Shown one piece after another: positions 48,797 to 60,450 of a stretch of 64,000 nt of DNA. The DNA is from Lumnitzera littorea (taxonomy: Eukaryota; Streptophyta; Magnoliopsida; Myrtales; Combretaceae), in NCBI GenBank assembly GCA_024138015.1, contig JAMXBB010000007.1, positions 69,328,678-69,392,677 on the forward strand. The letters run 5' to 3'. Below the pieces are notes generated by a model that was not told the DNA's origin, made no database searches, and saw only the letters and a program-made list of their open reading frames with translations. Position numbers and translations under genes: made by a program. Positions within the stretch are counted from its first letter, which is position 1. Every line of letters begins with the position of its first letter.

Positions 48797-49508
48797 GTAC
48801 CTTACTTAATGTGATGCACAAGCTAATACTAAAATCTATTCACCACAAATCTTGAGCTACTCAATAAGATAAGATACTAGTATAGGTTTATTGCTTGGAG
48901 AGCGTATCTCATAAGAACAGGGAATAATATGTAATGTTTGCTTTTCCAAAAATTAACTGTCTACAACTACGATTGGGGGACTATTAATAGTAAGTCCCTT
49001 AAGGCAAAAACACAATAACGGAAATTACATAAAGGATAATGTACAAAGAAGATTTCTAGTTTAAAAAAAAGGGTAAATATAACAAAGGACAAAAAGGAAT
49101 ATAGTATGAACATCAAAAAAGTAAAGGACAAGTAACGGCCTATCCTTTAGTTCGTGTTTTAGAATCTTAAGGCATTGTAGTCGAATTAAGCAGAGTTGAG
49201 ATTGCTTAATAGATTGATGCTCAGTAGCTCGATAGGAGGAAAGGGCGAAGATGTCATCCTTTAAGTCTTCAGCATACAATTAGTTGGTTCTCGATACCTA
49301 ATAGGTTGGCATTTGAATGCTCAATCTTAAGTGAGAAACTGAGCAGATTAGTGTATGTCCGAGCAAAGCACTTAGAGTGTCCGCCATCTAGCTTCCTTGA
49401 TAGATGAACTTAGCAAGGTCGAGTTGAACAATAAGAATTCTCCTAGCCAGGCTCTATAAGCCTCAAAGTCTGGGTTAGGTGAGGGGTTTAGTGGTTAGCA
49501 CACCATCA
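48797..49508 (-). repeat. 5' LTR of gypsy-2, truncated (712 bp)
   Basis: It aligns with the 3' LTR from position 40,695 onward (CACAAGCTAATACTAA...) and ends ...CACACCATCA at 49,508. The first roughly 150-160 bp of the LTR (plus orientation) and the adjoining PBS are gone, so gag abuts the LTR directly. Pairwise differences to the 3' LTR include many substitutions and short indels. Confidence 0.9.
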
Positions 49509-49539
49509 GTATTATTTTCCTAAGACTAGTATTTTAGGA

Positions 49540-50230
49540 TTTTTTTTTTTTTTTTTTTTGCAATTTTTTCTTTTTCCCCATGATCTCCCCCCTCCTCACC
49601 TTAATGTTTAGAAAAGAAAGGGGTAGAAATGTAAACTCCCATCTAGTTTTCTCTTTTGGTTAATTGAAGGTTTCAACCCTTTTTCTTTTCTTTTCTTTTT
49701 TTTTTTAAATATTAAGGTGGGGTAGTTGTCCCACCGCTAGTTAGAAGGTCAATCAACTACTTTTTTAAGTTGGTTGCAACTCACGATGGATCTATAGGCC
49801 GATTTGGCCACCCCTTGCCCTCAAGATAGCCCTTTTTTATTTTTTTTCAACTTTTTTCTTTTATTAAAATAAATTTGTGATTTTTTATTAATTTAATTTA
49901 ATTATATTATATTTAAATTATAATACTTAGTCTTTTTTGGTTTTTTTTTTGTTTTGTATTTACTTTTTTTCCTTTTAAAAAATTTCTCAATTTTTTTAGC
50001 ACTTTTTATATTTTTTAATTTTTTTCCACTTATTTATTATTTAAATATACATGTAAGTACCACATATATACTACATAAGCACCACGTATCACTTAACAAC
50101 CACATTAGATGAAGCTAGCTGTGTTGTAACAGCAATCTATTACGTTAATCTCTCCCCTAAATGTTGATCCCTTGTTTGAAGGCTTTAAAACATTAATCTC
50201 TTATTTAAACTTATCCCTAAATATTGATAT
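49540..50230 (-). repeat. AT-rich interspersed repeat, copy 2 (inverted relative to copy 1)
   Basis: The reverse complement reads TTAAGTGATACGTGG, then TGTATATTTAAATAATAAATAA, a long A-rich stretch and a TTGGCC-bearing GC-richer segment, the same order as 30,250-30,745. Long T-runs (49,540-49,560, 49,700) make exact edges uncertain. No coding potential. Confidence 0.6.
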
Positions 50231-50980
50231 ATTTTGCTATAATTCTTCCTTATTTTTTAGGTTTGCTATTTTTTGTATATATAGCATGAAAAAAGGAAAA
50301 GGAAAGGAAAAACTCAAAATTAAATTATGTTTTTATGGTTAAGGTGAATAAACATAATATCACCTTTATCAAGATTGTTATAACCTAATAATATAAATAC
50401 GAATCTCATAATAAGATGAATCATGTTCAAATCTCTATCTTCTAAATTGTAATGTAGTTGGTAAAAAAAAAGAAGAAAAAAAAAAGACCTCTAAAGCCTA
50501 CTAGGGGATGGTTTCTTCATATCTCGAAACCTCCAACTGAGGGTGCTAGTAAAAGAGGTTAGACCAAAAGGATACCTATTTATTCTTCCAAAATAAGTTC
50601 AAGTTCCTTTCATATACATATATTAAAAATAAATACATCAATATTTGGTTTATTTGTCATTATTCTAGTTTTGTATTATTTTATTTGCTTTTTATTTTAA
50701 TATTTTATTATATTATTTATTTAGTTATAATAAATAGATGTCCATATGCGTAAATATAGGAAAATAATTTAAGAGGATAAATGACATAATGTCAATCTAT
50801 ATAAATGTATTGAACCTTTTAGATAATATGATATATAAACTCATCAACTAAATATATATACGACTTTTAATAATGCTACAATTGAAATCATGCGAGTATC
50901 TGATTCAATATCTAAATTTTATACATTTTCGTAATTAATTATTGAAATTTCAAAGTATCAATTCACTACCTACAAAAACA
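50231..50980. other. AT-rich spacer, nothing recognised
   Basis: No open frame of note, no transposon end and no RNA gene recognised between copy 2 of the AT-rich repeat and the Tat-like LTR region. Confidence 0.5.
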
Positions 50981-51838
50981 TTAAGTTGCTTATTGTACTA
51001 AACTAACTCCATTTAGGTAGTATTGATCATGGTTGAACTAACTAGGATATGTTGATTCGTACGAAGCCTAATTGGAGTGGGCTTGAGCTTCAACTCCTTC
51101 TCCTTGATACCTATAAAAAGTCCCCTGTGGGCAAGGCTACGAAGGCTCTCAAACACTCAAGTTAGCAAGGGGGACCAAAGAAAGGGGAGACGAGCACCAA
51201 TGACCAAGTGGACCATGGCCGCCTAGTGTGTGTGTGTGTATGTGTAATGAGTCAAACTTCCATTATAGAGAGAAAGGGAAGAGAAAAGCTCTTAAAGAAT
51301 GAGAGGTATATCCCTTTACTTCTTGGCACCTAGCACCTTTTATATGGGTTACCTGGATACGTGGCCATAAAGGATTCACTCATACTGGCTGCCCGCAAAT
51401 AGTGCACTCCACAGTAGAGATTGAGCTTCATTATAGGTAGTATGTTGCGATTGGCTAAACCACTAAATTCGCAGCCTAATGACTTGATAGGAGTAAGGGC
51501 TATTGGGTCTACTAGCCATACCACAAATGTTATACACTCATTAATGAGCTAAAGTGGCAAGTAAGCATTAAAGACAAAAGTCGCACTAAGTTGCTAAGGA
51601 AGGGATTGATTGATGTCTAATTAGGGGGCAACCTACTAGGATAGGTGCTATTCAACTCATCAAGTAGGTCGCGTTGTAACACAGACAACTTATATGTTTC
51701 TTAAACGGGCACATGACATTGCGAAGAGGTCGCAAAGTGATTGATGAGCCCGTGGTTCGTTCATATAATGGGCCTTCGTGATGGGCCTTGCTTGTTGAGC
51801 CTTGGTCTAAGTGAATGAAAATCGAGTGTCAATACTTG
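50981..51838 (-). repeat. Probable 3' LTR of the Tat-like element
   Basis: It abuts a minus-strand polypurine tract at 51,839-51,854. A minus-strand TATAAAAG is at 51,337-51,344, fitting an LTR promoter. Length near 850 bp is only an estimate, because the partner LTR is outside the window and the left edge has no clear marker. A second TATA-like TATAAAAA on the plus strand lies at 51,112-51,119. Confidence 0.45.
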
Positions 51839-51854
51839 TCCCCCCACTCTCCTC
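51839..51854 (-). other. Polypurine tract of the Tat-like element
   Basis: The minus strand reads GAGGAGAGTGGGGGGA, a typical second-strand priming site. It lies between the antisense gene and the LTR-like region, where a 3' polypurine tract belongs. Confidence 0.65.
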
Positions 51855-52271
51855 AATGTCCAAGGCATAAGGAGAGTAACCCATGGGAGGTGATTAGGCC
51901 AAGGCTAAGTTGTCTGTTCTTCTAAGCAAGGGATCAGTTTTGCTGGTTGGAGTTATGGTGGAAATTCCTTTAGTTAAGTTCATTTTCCCATACATCGAGT
52001 TGCTGTGTCATTGATGTGACTAACAGGTTGCTTAATGTATCATGATGGCTATCTTTGGAAAATATAATGTGATTGATGGCCTACAAGGAGTGACTATGCA
52101 TGTGGGGTGGTTTGTTGTCAAGCCACATCATAGATCCGTATGCAAGGATCAATCAGGGCCTTTAGTTAAGGGAGTGGGGCATATGGATGACTATGGTTTA
52201 ACACACCTCCTTTCGTGGGTTCATGCCTTAAGAGTAGGAGAAATCGTCTACCTTATCCCCTTGTTTATCTA

Positions 52272-52277
52272 TATAAA
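52272..52277 (+). promoter_or_regulatory. TATA box for the antisense gene of the Tat-like element
   Basis: TCTATATAAAGGGGG lies about 120 bp upstream of the ATG pair at 52,394 and 52,397, which is followed by ACTCAAAGC (Met-Ala-Thr-Gln-Ser). A normal initiation distance leaves a leader of about 90 bp, T-rich then C-rich. It points away from the LTR and opposite to pol. Confidence 0.6.
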
Positions 52278-52393
52278 GGGGGACCTAGGTCCTCATTTTT
52301 TTTTGCTTTGTTCATTAAAGGAAACTCTACCAAAATTTCTACTTGTAAGCTAACTGCCTTTTCCTATGTGCTTCCATTCTTCATTAATCATCC

Positions 52394-55300
52394 ATGATGG
52401 CTACTCAAAGCATGATCAAGATTTAGAGTGAGTCTTCCCATCTTTCTATTTTGAGGGAAGTAGATAATGGTTGTAAGGGCTCATCTTGAGTAAGGGGTGA
52501 TAGCCCCATTCCCCAAAAATGGTGATAACGGCAAGAGAAGAAGACAAGGTGATACTATCCTAAAAGGAGAGGAGGGAATGCATGCAACGATACCTCCTTG
52601 AAATATACCCCTTAGATGGCAAGGAGGACAACATTAGGCGGTTGTTGTGAACAAGTAACGCAAACGCGCATGCATGTTGTCAAGTTCCTTATATGGCAAG
52701 TGAGGAGAAGTTGAAGCTAGTTGGTCGGTTAATCAAAGCAGTGCTTGGGTGGTGAATAAAGGTACCTATGGGTAAGCAACGAGCTTATGATATAAGAGAT
52801 GACCAATCATTCAATATTTACATGAAGGCATTAGAGCTCAATCTTCAGCTCCCCTTGTTCAAAATTCCTTTTGGAGTTTTCTAATACTTCAAAGCATGGA
52901 TTCAATTGCTCACGTTTGAAGGACTATTTATTTTAGAGTTACAACAACTGACTGCAATACTGTTTAGCCATTTCTTCCATGTAAAGAGGGTGGCCGATAG
53001 ATAGATATACGTTGCTACCCAATGCAAAGATCTAAGTGTCACATCCTGAAAAGGTGGAGTCGTAACAATCCTACCACGGAGCCATTCTAAGATAAAAATT
53101 GTCCTCACAATTGCTATCCTAGGCTTAGTTCACACAAGCGTACTCGACTCTACCCCTTTGAAGCGTCCAATTTGATATAAACCTATGGAGTAATCCTTTG
53201 AAATAATTTGTAAAAAATAAACTTGTAATTTAACCTTATAAAAGAGTGATAGTAAATCCCACAAGTACCTATCATTTTATATACAGACCATAATATTGAA
53301 AACCACCAAATCTCTTAAGTAGTTTTGTGTAATTTTCCTTAAAAGTTAAGAACGTTAATGCTAAGGACAACAACTAGCCATTTCTTATTTACACCTTACT
53401 CATTGTCCTAGTTTGCTAAAGCTCTGGTTTTAGATAAGTGCTTGTAATCTGTTCAAAACCTACAAAATGAACTATAGGGGAATGGATGGTAACTTGCTTA
53501 GTAAGTGGGGCAAAGATAGAAGTATGCACTTAGCACAATACAAGCAGGGTTTTCAACCAAATTAGTTAGATGCAATGTATGCATAAGTAAATGACATCGA
53601 ACGACGTTATTCAATCCGTCGTGAGATTAAAGAAATTACGCCCACTCCAATCCGGGTTGAGGAGATTGATGTCACATATTCACGAATTAAAACCAAATCG
53701 AGGCTTATACAATAGAGAACACCCTCCTCCCGTGACCACCTTCAAACCACAGCCCCTAACCTTGCTGCGACCTCCTCTCCTATCACTTAGTTTGGCTAAG
53801 AGTAGAGAAAGGACCATTTCAACTATCCTCATCGAAGGGAGTCCGTGTTTGGCCCGAGAATACTAGCCATTACCCCTAGTGGGTTGCGATGCATATCAAG
53901 TTAGATGTTGACCCAAATTTAAGTTAGTTCATTTTTGGGATGATCAACCAAGCTCAAACAATTCAAGCATAACGATATTCACAAAACAACCATAACAGGG
54001 AACTCAGCTCCCATCACAGCAATCGATACTCAACCACAAGTGCTACACATACAAACAACCAATTACAATCATAAGCCGATACATACCAAAGTCTCTAAAT
54101 ATTAGGTAAAAATATCCCAAAATGCTATAAAGCATTGATCCCACTTACATGTATGGAAGCTCACTCCAATAAATTTAGAACGTTAAGACTTTACCCATTC
54201 GGAAATCTTATATATATACCAAAGCTTATATTCAATTTTCGTAAGATTTACGAAAACGTTAAGGTTTTATCTAGTATTTAGTTGAAATATTATTTATATA
54301 GTTATTCAGTAGAGTTTCGTATCTATATATTTATATAAATCAACATTATATATATATATACACATATATATTTTAAGTATTTTATTTTATCATATAAGTT
54401 ATAGCAATTTACTTAATAATATCTAATATACGCAATTTACTACTACTCATACTATATCGTTTTGATTATATCAAAATATATTTACTATTGTTTATATTAT
54501 GCTTTAATTACGGAAAGATCGTCGTAAAATGATATTTTCCGTAATATTATAGAAAATATCTTATTATTACCTAAAGTGATTCAGTTTTAGTAAGGTTAGT
54601 ATTATGGAGTTTATATAAACTCAATTATACGTGTTACATGTTCGTTTAAAATATTGTCTCTAAAGGGAATTTCTAATTCTAATATATAGATAAAGTTATA
54701 GAGTAACCAATATCATGTTGATATCGTCTTATATAATGAAGAATATATTTTCACACAATTTTGTAACAAAATATAATAAATTATATATATAGATACTCAA
54801 ATTTTACCGAAGTAATGATGTTAAATTGTAAGAATATAAAGTTTAATTTTAATAGTTTTAGTAAATGATTATAACTAGAGATCAGCTTATTTTATAAATC
54901 AGTATTAATGATATATAAGTCTTACAATTATTAATATTCTAAGTTTATAATTTGAAAAAAGGACAAAACGGTACATATAAAATACTCAATTTAGAAAAAT
55001 AATGAAATAACGAACATCTCTTTTCTATAACTATTAAATGTTAATTAAAAAATACTTATAATTATAGAAATAAGGTTACTTGAAAGTATCGAGTCATTTT
55101 TTCTTCCTCTTCTTTTCCTTTTTTCCTTCTTCATCTTCTTCCTTTTTCTTTTATCTTTTTTTTTTCTCTCCATTTCTCTCTCTCTCTCTCTTCCCCTCTC
55201 CTCTCTTTCTCTCGCATCCTCTAGAAATGAATTGCATGGCTTGAAGCCATGTTTTATGGGCACATAATTTGTGCCTTGACCGCCAATTGCTTGTGGCGGT

Positions 55301-58300
55301 TTAGTTATCTTTTTTTTTAATGTTATATTATATATATTATATTTTATTTAATATTTATTCTATCTTTTAAAGTATTTAAAGAATATTCCCTTTCTTTATC
55401 ATCAGCATTATTATTAAAATATAATTTATAGTCGAAATTTTCTTTTCTTGTGTATCATTATTTCAAATGAGTTTTGAACGTAACTATTAGTAAAAATATT
55501 AATAACGTATAATATATAGTTAAGTTATATTAATTATTTGGGATTTATTTATATACATCTTATACAACATTTTACTCACCAATATTAATTATTAAAATTA
55601 CGTAGTTAATTCTAAAAGATTTATCCTAAACTATATCTAAAATTGCAAAACTCTACGTTATAGCAATTAGATCCGATAAACTTAATATTTCTAAGAAAAT
55701 TTCATATAAATGAGCTTAAAGTGAAATATTAAGCTATACGGTTATTTCATTTAAATTTTCTCCTAGCCATAAGAATTCTACTTAATTCTACAAACGTTAT
55801 CAGAAATCATAATCTATAGTGTATCTCTCAAGCATTAAAATTTTTAATTAATTTCTTATTAATTTATATGATCATATATCTATGTCTAGATATAATGTAG
55901 ACATTCCTACACCTATGAATACTTCCAATCAATATGACGAAGAAGGGATATCCGGTCAATTGAGGTTATACTAGTTCAATTACTTTTATATAGTATCTTA
56001 TGTTATTAGTAATATTATTATACTCATTATTCTATTATCAAGATCCTTATTCTAATAGTTACTAGTAACATTAGCATACACTATTTTACACCTATTGACC
56101 TAACTTATAAATATATTTTTCTATAAAAATATATATACTACTTGAAAGTTAGCAAGTCGAAATCATGTGGTATTATGTATTATATATATTTTATACTTTC
56201 TGGTTAATGTATAGGTATAATTATTATTTATACCGGATATACTCCTAAAAATAAGTATATACTCACATAGTAAATTATACTATATTATTTCATTTTATAG
56301 CTTAATTAACTTATCATTGAGTTTTTGTTACATTCTAAGCTCGATTTTAAGGATTTCGAGCAATTTTTAACTATATTAAGTAGTCATATTTCTAGAGGCA
56401 AAATTGGGATTTTGGGAAATTATTTTCAAAATCTAATTTCACTGGCTCACTTCAACTAAGTTTTCTATCTTAATCGTAAAGTTTAGACTCAATCGAATAA
56501 CTTTTCCCAAAAGTTTTAAATTTAGGTACAATAGTCTTAAATTAGACTTTACGGTCTCATATAAAGTAAATTATCATTATTTTTATTCTATTCTTGATAT
56601 TCTTATTATATTATGTGTTTCCAAATGTACGGGAATTCCTCGATTGGGATTATAATATTTTTCGTAAGTTTCTAGACTAATTCATTTACTTTCCCGAATG
56701 CCTTAGATCAATTATTGACCCTAACCATATAAAGATAGGGCTTATCTTAATACTCAAATGTTCATGTCTGGATTGCTAATTTATGAGATATTATACTAAG
56801 TATTTTTTATAAGCCACCAAATAACGTTGAAGGATGGAAGGAATTCTACTATCATATTTGCACTCCTTAGCTATTAAATCTCCCAATCAAATGGAGATGG
56901 CCTATTCGTGGAAGGAAGTTGAAGTCTTTAGGAGATGAAGATGTAATGATCAATATCAAACTGTTGAATCTAGCGAGATTAAGAAAATTGAATCCATTAT
57001 CAATATGCCAAAAGTACAAGGATGGTGCATCATTGTTTGTAATGGAGATAGGTATTTACTGTGTTTGATTGAGGTGGGGGGTGGGGTGCTTGGTTGTTTA
57101 CTGTGCTACGTCACCTCATCGTTGGAGTGGGGGGCATGGAGCTACTCATCCTCAACTTAGTAAGTGCCTTATCTTTTCTTTAGTCTATTTTCCTAACAAA
57201 TTTTTTGGTTGTTTTGCAACTTTGAAACTAGCTATCAAGAGAGTGAGGGCAAAGTTGTTGGCTATGCAGGCGAGCAGCTTAAGAGTGCATCAAGGCTTAA
57301 GAAGAGGAAACAGCCCACACTGGAAGGGGAGAGGAGACCTCGCATTGCCCTTCCAAAAAGTCAAAGAAAAAAAGTAGGATACAACAGACATTTCCCGAGG
57401 TTGTTTAGTAAGGTAGTGGTGATGTGCTAATAAGAGTGCCATTGGGGACTTCGAGGCAGGGCAAGATGGCATCAAGTAGGGGTTTAATTCAGGAAGTTTA
57501 AGCTGGGGTTACAGTTGCCACACAAGGGCCCCTTACAGTAGGTGCTCGAGTGGACATGGAGAAGAAGAGCTCAAAGCGAACCCTTGAACATGCTGCTACA
57601 TATGCCATTGAGATCCTTGATGATGAGGACATCTAACCTCTAGCCTGTCATTAGAGGCAACCAGCTCTTATACAGCCTACAAATCGACCTACTTAGAGGT
57701 TTAAGCAATTGCAAACGCGATTCAAGCAATTGGTTGTAGGTTAGAATTACGTAGAGGCTTTAGCGGAATTGCTGAGGAGGCATAATGAGATAAGTTGCTG
57801 ATATGTTTCTATCTAAGTGCTGGGTCTTAGTTTTATTACCAACTCTATGTTGTGCTTGCAACTATATGACTTTCTAGATTTCATTCTTGCTTACAATCAA
57901 TCATTCCTTTTATTCAAGGGAAATCAAGCGAGGGCTAAGGTTGAAAGGCTTCAGAAGGAGCTGGAAAAGGAGAAAAAGGTGCATAGCAACTTTGCTATCA
58001 CATTTAACAACTTGGAACACCAGCATAAGGAGCTCCTTGGTTAGGTAGGCAAGCTAAAGGATGACCTAAAGACAACCAAGGAATCTGGCAAAGGTACTAC
58101 GAATAAGCTGATTGACAAGCTTAGTACAAGGGGAGAAGTGCTAGAGAAAGTGCGGGTTAAGTTTGCTAAGAGGGAGTCCAAGCTCTTGAAAGGTAAGGGG
58201 TTGTCAAACAAGGTCAAATGGGATCTCTTTATGAAGACCTTAGATGACCCTTAGATAGAGAAGGCCATTACCACAAATAGATATGCAATAGTAGAGGAGG

Positions 58301-58530
58301 TACGGAAACAAGTTTGACAGAACATGCTTGATGTAAACTTATCCTTCTTGGATTGGCTGGATGAACCCGAGGTTACTACTGGAGGTAGGTTGGGTGGCTA
58401 GTCATTTGTGACTCTTTAGGAGCTTCCAATAATGACTCGAATGCAAGCTTCGAGGAGGGGGGTGGTGATGAGCAAGGCAAGCAGGAGCAACAGTCTAGGA
58501 TGCTTAGGGACATCTTTGAACTTTTTCTTT
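52394..58530 (+). pseudogene. Antisense gypsy-type ORF of the Tat-like element, split by unit F
   Basis: N-terminal part 52,394-53,036 begins MATQSMIK and later has ALELNLQLPLFKIPFG, FKAWIQLLTF and VKRVADR. The second part resumes at 56,801 with YKPPNNVEGWKEFYYHI, LPIKWRWPIRG and NIKLLNLARLRKLNPLS, then a basic/Ser linker. At 57,900-58,200 comes a coiled coil (RAKVERLQKELEKEKKVHSN then HQHKELL, KLKDDLKTTKE). This order (conserved N-terminal domain, linker, coiled coil) is that of the plant 'putative gypsy type transposon' proteins annotated on Tat-lineage retrotransposons, whose function is unknown. Multiple stops and frame shifts are present. The strand is opposite to the integrase at 59.5-60.4 kb. 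Confidence 0.68.
53037..56795 (-). mobile_element. Long LTR-like unit F (solo LTR, 3,759 bp) with perfect TSD
   Basis: On the plus strand it begins TGTCACATCC and ends ...GAGATATTATA. Flanks are CTAAG (53,032-53,036) and CTAAG (56,796-56,800), a perfect 5-bp duplication. Removing the unit and one CTAAG leaves the antisense ORF open across the join, which supports both edges. In minus orientation its distal block matches units A and B: the hairpin region near 53,625-53,660, CTTACTAAGC near 53,500, and TTTTGTAG|GTTTT near 53,460. The ORF at 53,591-53,866 lies in this block. The pyrimidine-rich stretch at 55,100-55,215 produces a low-complexity ORF on the minus strand. No coding domain. Confidence 0.85.
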
Positions 58531-59496
58531 CTTTCTTATTGCTAGTGTAGACGATGTGTAGCCATTCCTAATTTCATTTTCTATAATCCTTTTCTAGCGG
58601 CAGCGGAGGGGATGGTCAAAGTATTGACCTCCCTTCATGTAATTGTATTGGACTTAGGTCAATGAAATTCCTTTGTAATTGTCTTTGATATTCTTTCTCT
58701 TTTCCTTTGTTATTGGTTCTCATGTTTTTATTGTTGTCGCGTACTTAAACTTTGCTCATTTTTTATCTATCTTTTGTATCCTGTTTCCTCGTGAGATTAC
58801 CTAAATTCTTTATCTTTGAGTAGGTAGTATGTGCCTACCTACAGATATTTTTTCATGGGCTTGCTTGCTTACCTGTATGCTATCACTTTGTGCTTATCTT
58901 TGATTTTTGTGTAAGTGTTTTTCACTTACAACTATGCTTTCTCATAGGTCAACATACCCTACCTTCTAAGCATTTGTGATTCTTTAGGTCATTGTAAGGG
59001 TTCACTGTCATAAGGTAACGAGCTTGTCAAAGCAAATCTTGTGATGATGTCATAGATCTCCTTAGTAGGGTAATTTCAACAAGGTGAATCTTTGCTGATG
59101 TAGGCTATCTTCTCAGTAGAGTTTATTTCTATTGGCATGCGTTCTTGGCAGGTGGAGTGCCTCGATCAAAGCGCTTTCTAGAAGATATTTAATGCGCATA
59201 CAGTACATCATTAATTCCTTAAGCATTGCTTAGGTTCCGAATGCGTTGGGTTCATACGATGGACCTAAAGTTAGTGGCTTGATGTGTATCAACGTGTTTC
59301 TGCCACATTAATGTGAAGACTAACAAGGGAAAGTATGTTCGAGAATAGAAATCAACCTAAGGCTACATCATAACGTAGGTAGACATCGCATAGATGTACG
59401 AGATGTAGGAAAGCAAGAGAAATACGTACAAGAATCTACATCAGTTTATTGTATTCAACAATGTATACATGTGCTTTTGATTCTTGCCATTATAAC
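58531..59496. other. Region between the antisense gene and integrase
   Basis: It probably includes the 3' UTR of the antisense gene; AATGAA near 58,661 is a possible poly(A) signal on the plus strand. The remainder has no readable frame on either strand. The two genes converge here. Confidence 0.45.
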
Positions 59497-60450
59497 TTAA
59501 GGGAAGTAAGGTCTTAAATTATAGGCATTCCATGCCTTAGGGGTGGGTCATCCTTCCAGTGTCTTAAGCCTATAAGTACCTTTTCCCATACCATTGACTA
59601 CTTGTATAAGGTCTTCTTAGTTGGGGGTAAGCTTGCCCCAAGCTTCTTCTGAGCCAAAGCTTTTAACTTTCTACACACTAAGTCTTTGAGGTGGAAAACC
59701 TAGTGTCGAACATTGCGGTTATAGTATCGAGCAGCTCACTACTGATAAGTCATTGTACTTGCTTGTGAAGCATCGCGAACCTCATTGATGGTGTTAAAGC
59801 TTACTTATAAGGCCATGTGAATGGTACTCATGTCAAAGTGTTGTATCCTACTTATGGGTAATTCCAACTCAATAGGGAGGATAGCTTCTGCTCTAAACGT
59901 GGGACAAAATGGGGTTTCTCCAATCAAAATCATGTACGTCGTACCATATGCCCAAAGTATGCTTGGAAGCTCATCAGGCCACACACCTACTGCTTGTTCT
60001 ACCGTTTTCTTCAAACTATTAAGGATTATCTTATTGATAGTCTCAACATGGCCATTGGTCTAATTATGGCCTACTAAGGTATAGTGTAACCTGATGTTAT
60101 GCTTATTGTAGAAGTCTCTGAAATGATCACTATCAAATTTCCTCACATTGCTAGTGATCAACCTATATTGTACTCCGAAGTGGGATAATATGTGAGCAAG
60201 CATGAACCCTTTTATAGCTCGGGCTGTGATGGTTGCAACAACTAATGCCTCTACCCACTTGGTGAAGTAATCTATTGCCATAAGGATGAATTATCGACCC
60301 ATCGAGACTTTTGAGAAGGGGCTAAGGACATCCAATCTCCACTATGCTAATGGTGATGAGTTTGTCATGGAGTGTAACTCTGAACTAAGGGCGCAAGTAA
60401 TCAGCACATGCTTTTGACAGGAATGGCATCTCTATACCATGGTCTTGGCA
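59497..60450 (-). pseudogene. Tat-like element integrase
   Basis: The core at 60,060-60,281 has MAIDYFTKWVEALVVATITA (first catalytic Asp present) and YRLITSNVRKFDSDHF, where the second catalytic Asp of the usual SDNG motif is replaced. 59,805-60,014 has LPSILWAYGTTYM and GETPFCPTFRAEAILPIELE. The C-terminus near 59,500-59,590 has GTYRLKTLEG then PTPKAWNAYNLRPYFP and a stop at 59,499-59,497. These are diagnostic of Tat/Athila-type integrases. Stops separate the blocks. In life the enzyme would insert the cDNA. Confidence 0.9.

Larger units (their letters stand above)
40533..49508 (-). mobile_element. Ty3/gypsy element 'gypsy-2' with nested solo LTR
   Basis: Both LTRs are present: 40,533-41,375 (3' LTR in element sense) and about 48,797-49,508 (5' LTR, truncated). 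Minus-strand order is gag, protease, RT/RNase H, integrase, matching gypsy-1. Unit B (43,456-46,393) is inserted in RT. The PBS and about 150 bp of the 5' LTR are missing. Flanks AGATT and GTATT match at only 3/5, as expected if old. The two LTRs differ at many positions and by several indels. Confidence 0.92.

Noticed and set aside
40528..49513. Target-site duplication for gypsy-2
   Set aside because: AGATT and GTATT agree at only three of five positions, which is not above chance in AT-rich DNA.
52042..52353. 103-codon plus ORF in the Tat-like element
   Set aside because: It spans the TATA box at 52,272 and ends before the better ATG at 52,394; no domain seen.
55045..55263. 72-codon minus ORF rich in Glu, Arg and Lys
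   Set aside because: Product of a CT-rich low-complexity stretch (55,100-55,215).
53037..56795. Unit F as the 3' LTR of the Tat-like element
   Set aside because: It interrupts the antisense ORF with its own duplication and lies on the wrong side of the polypurine tract.
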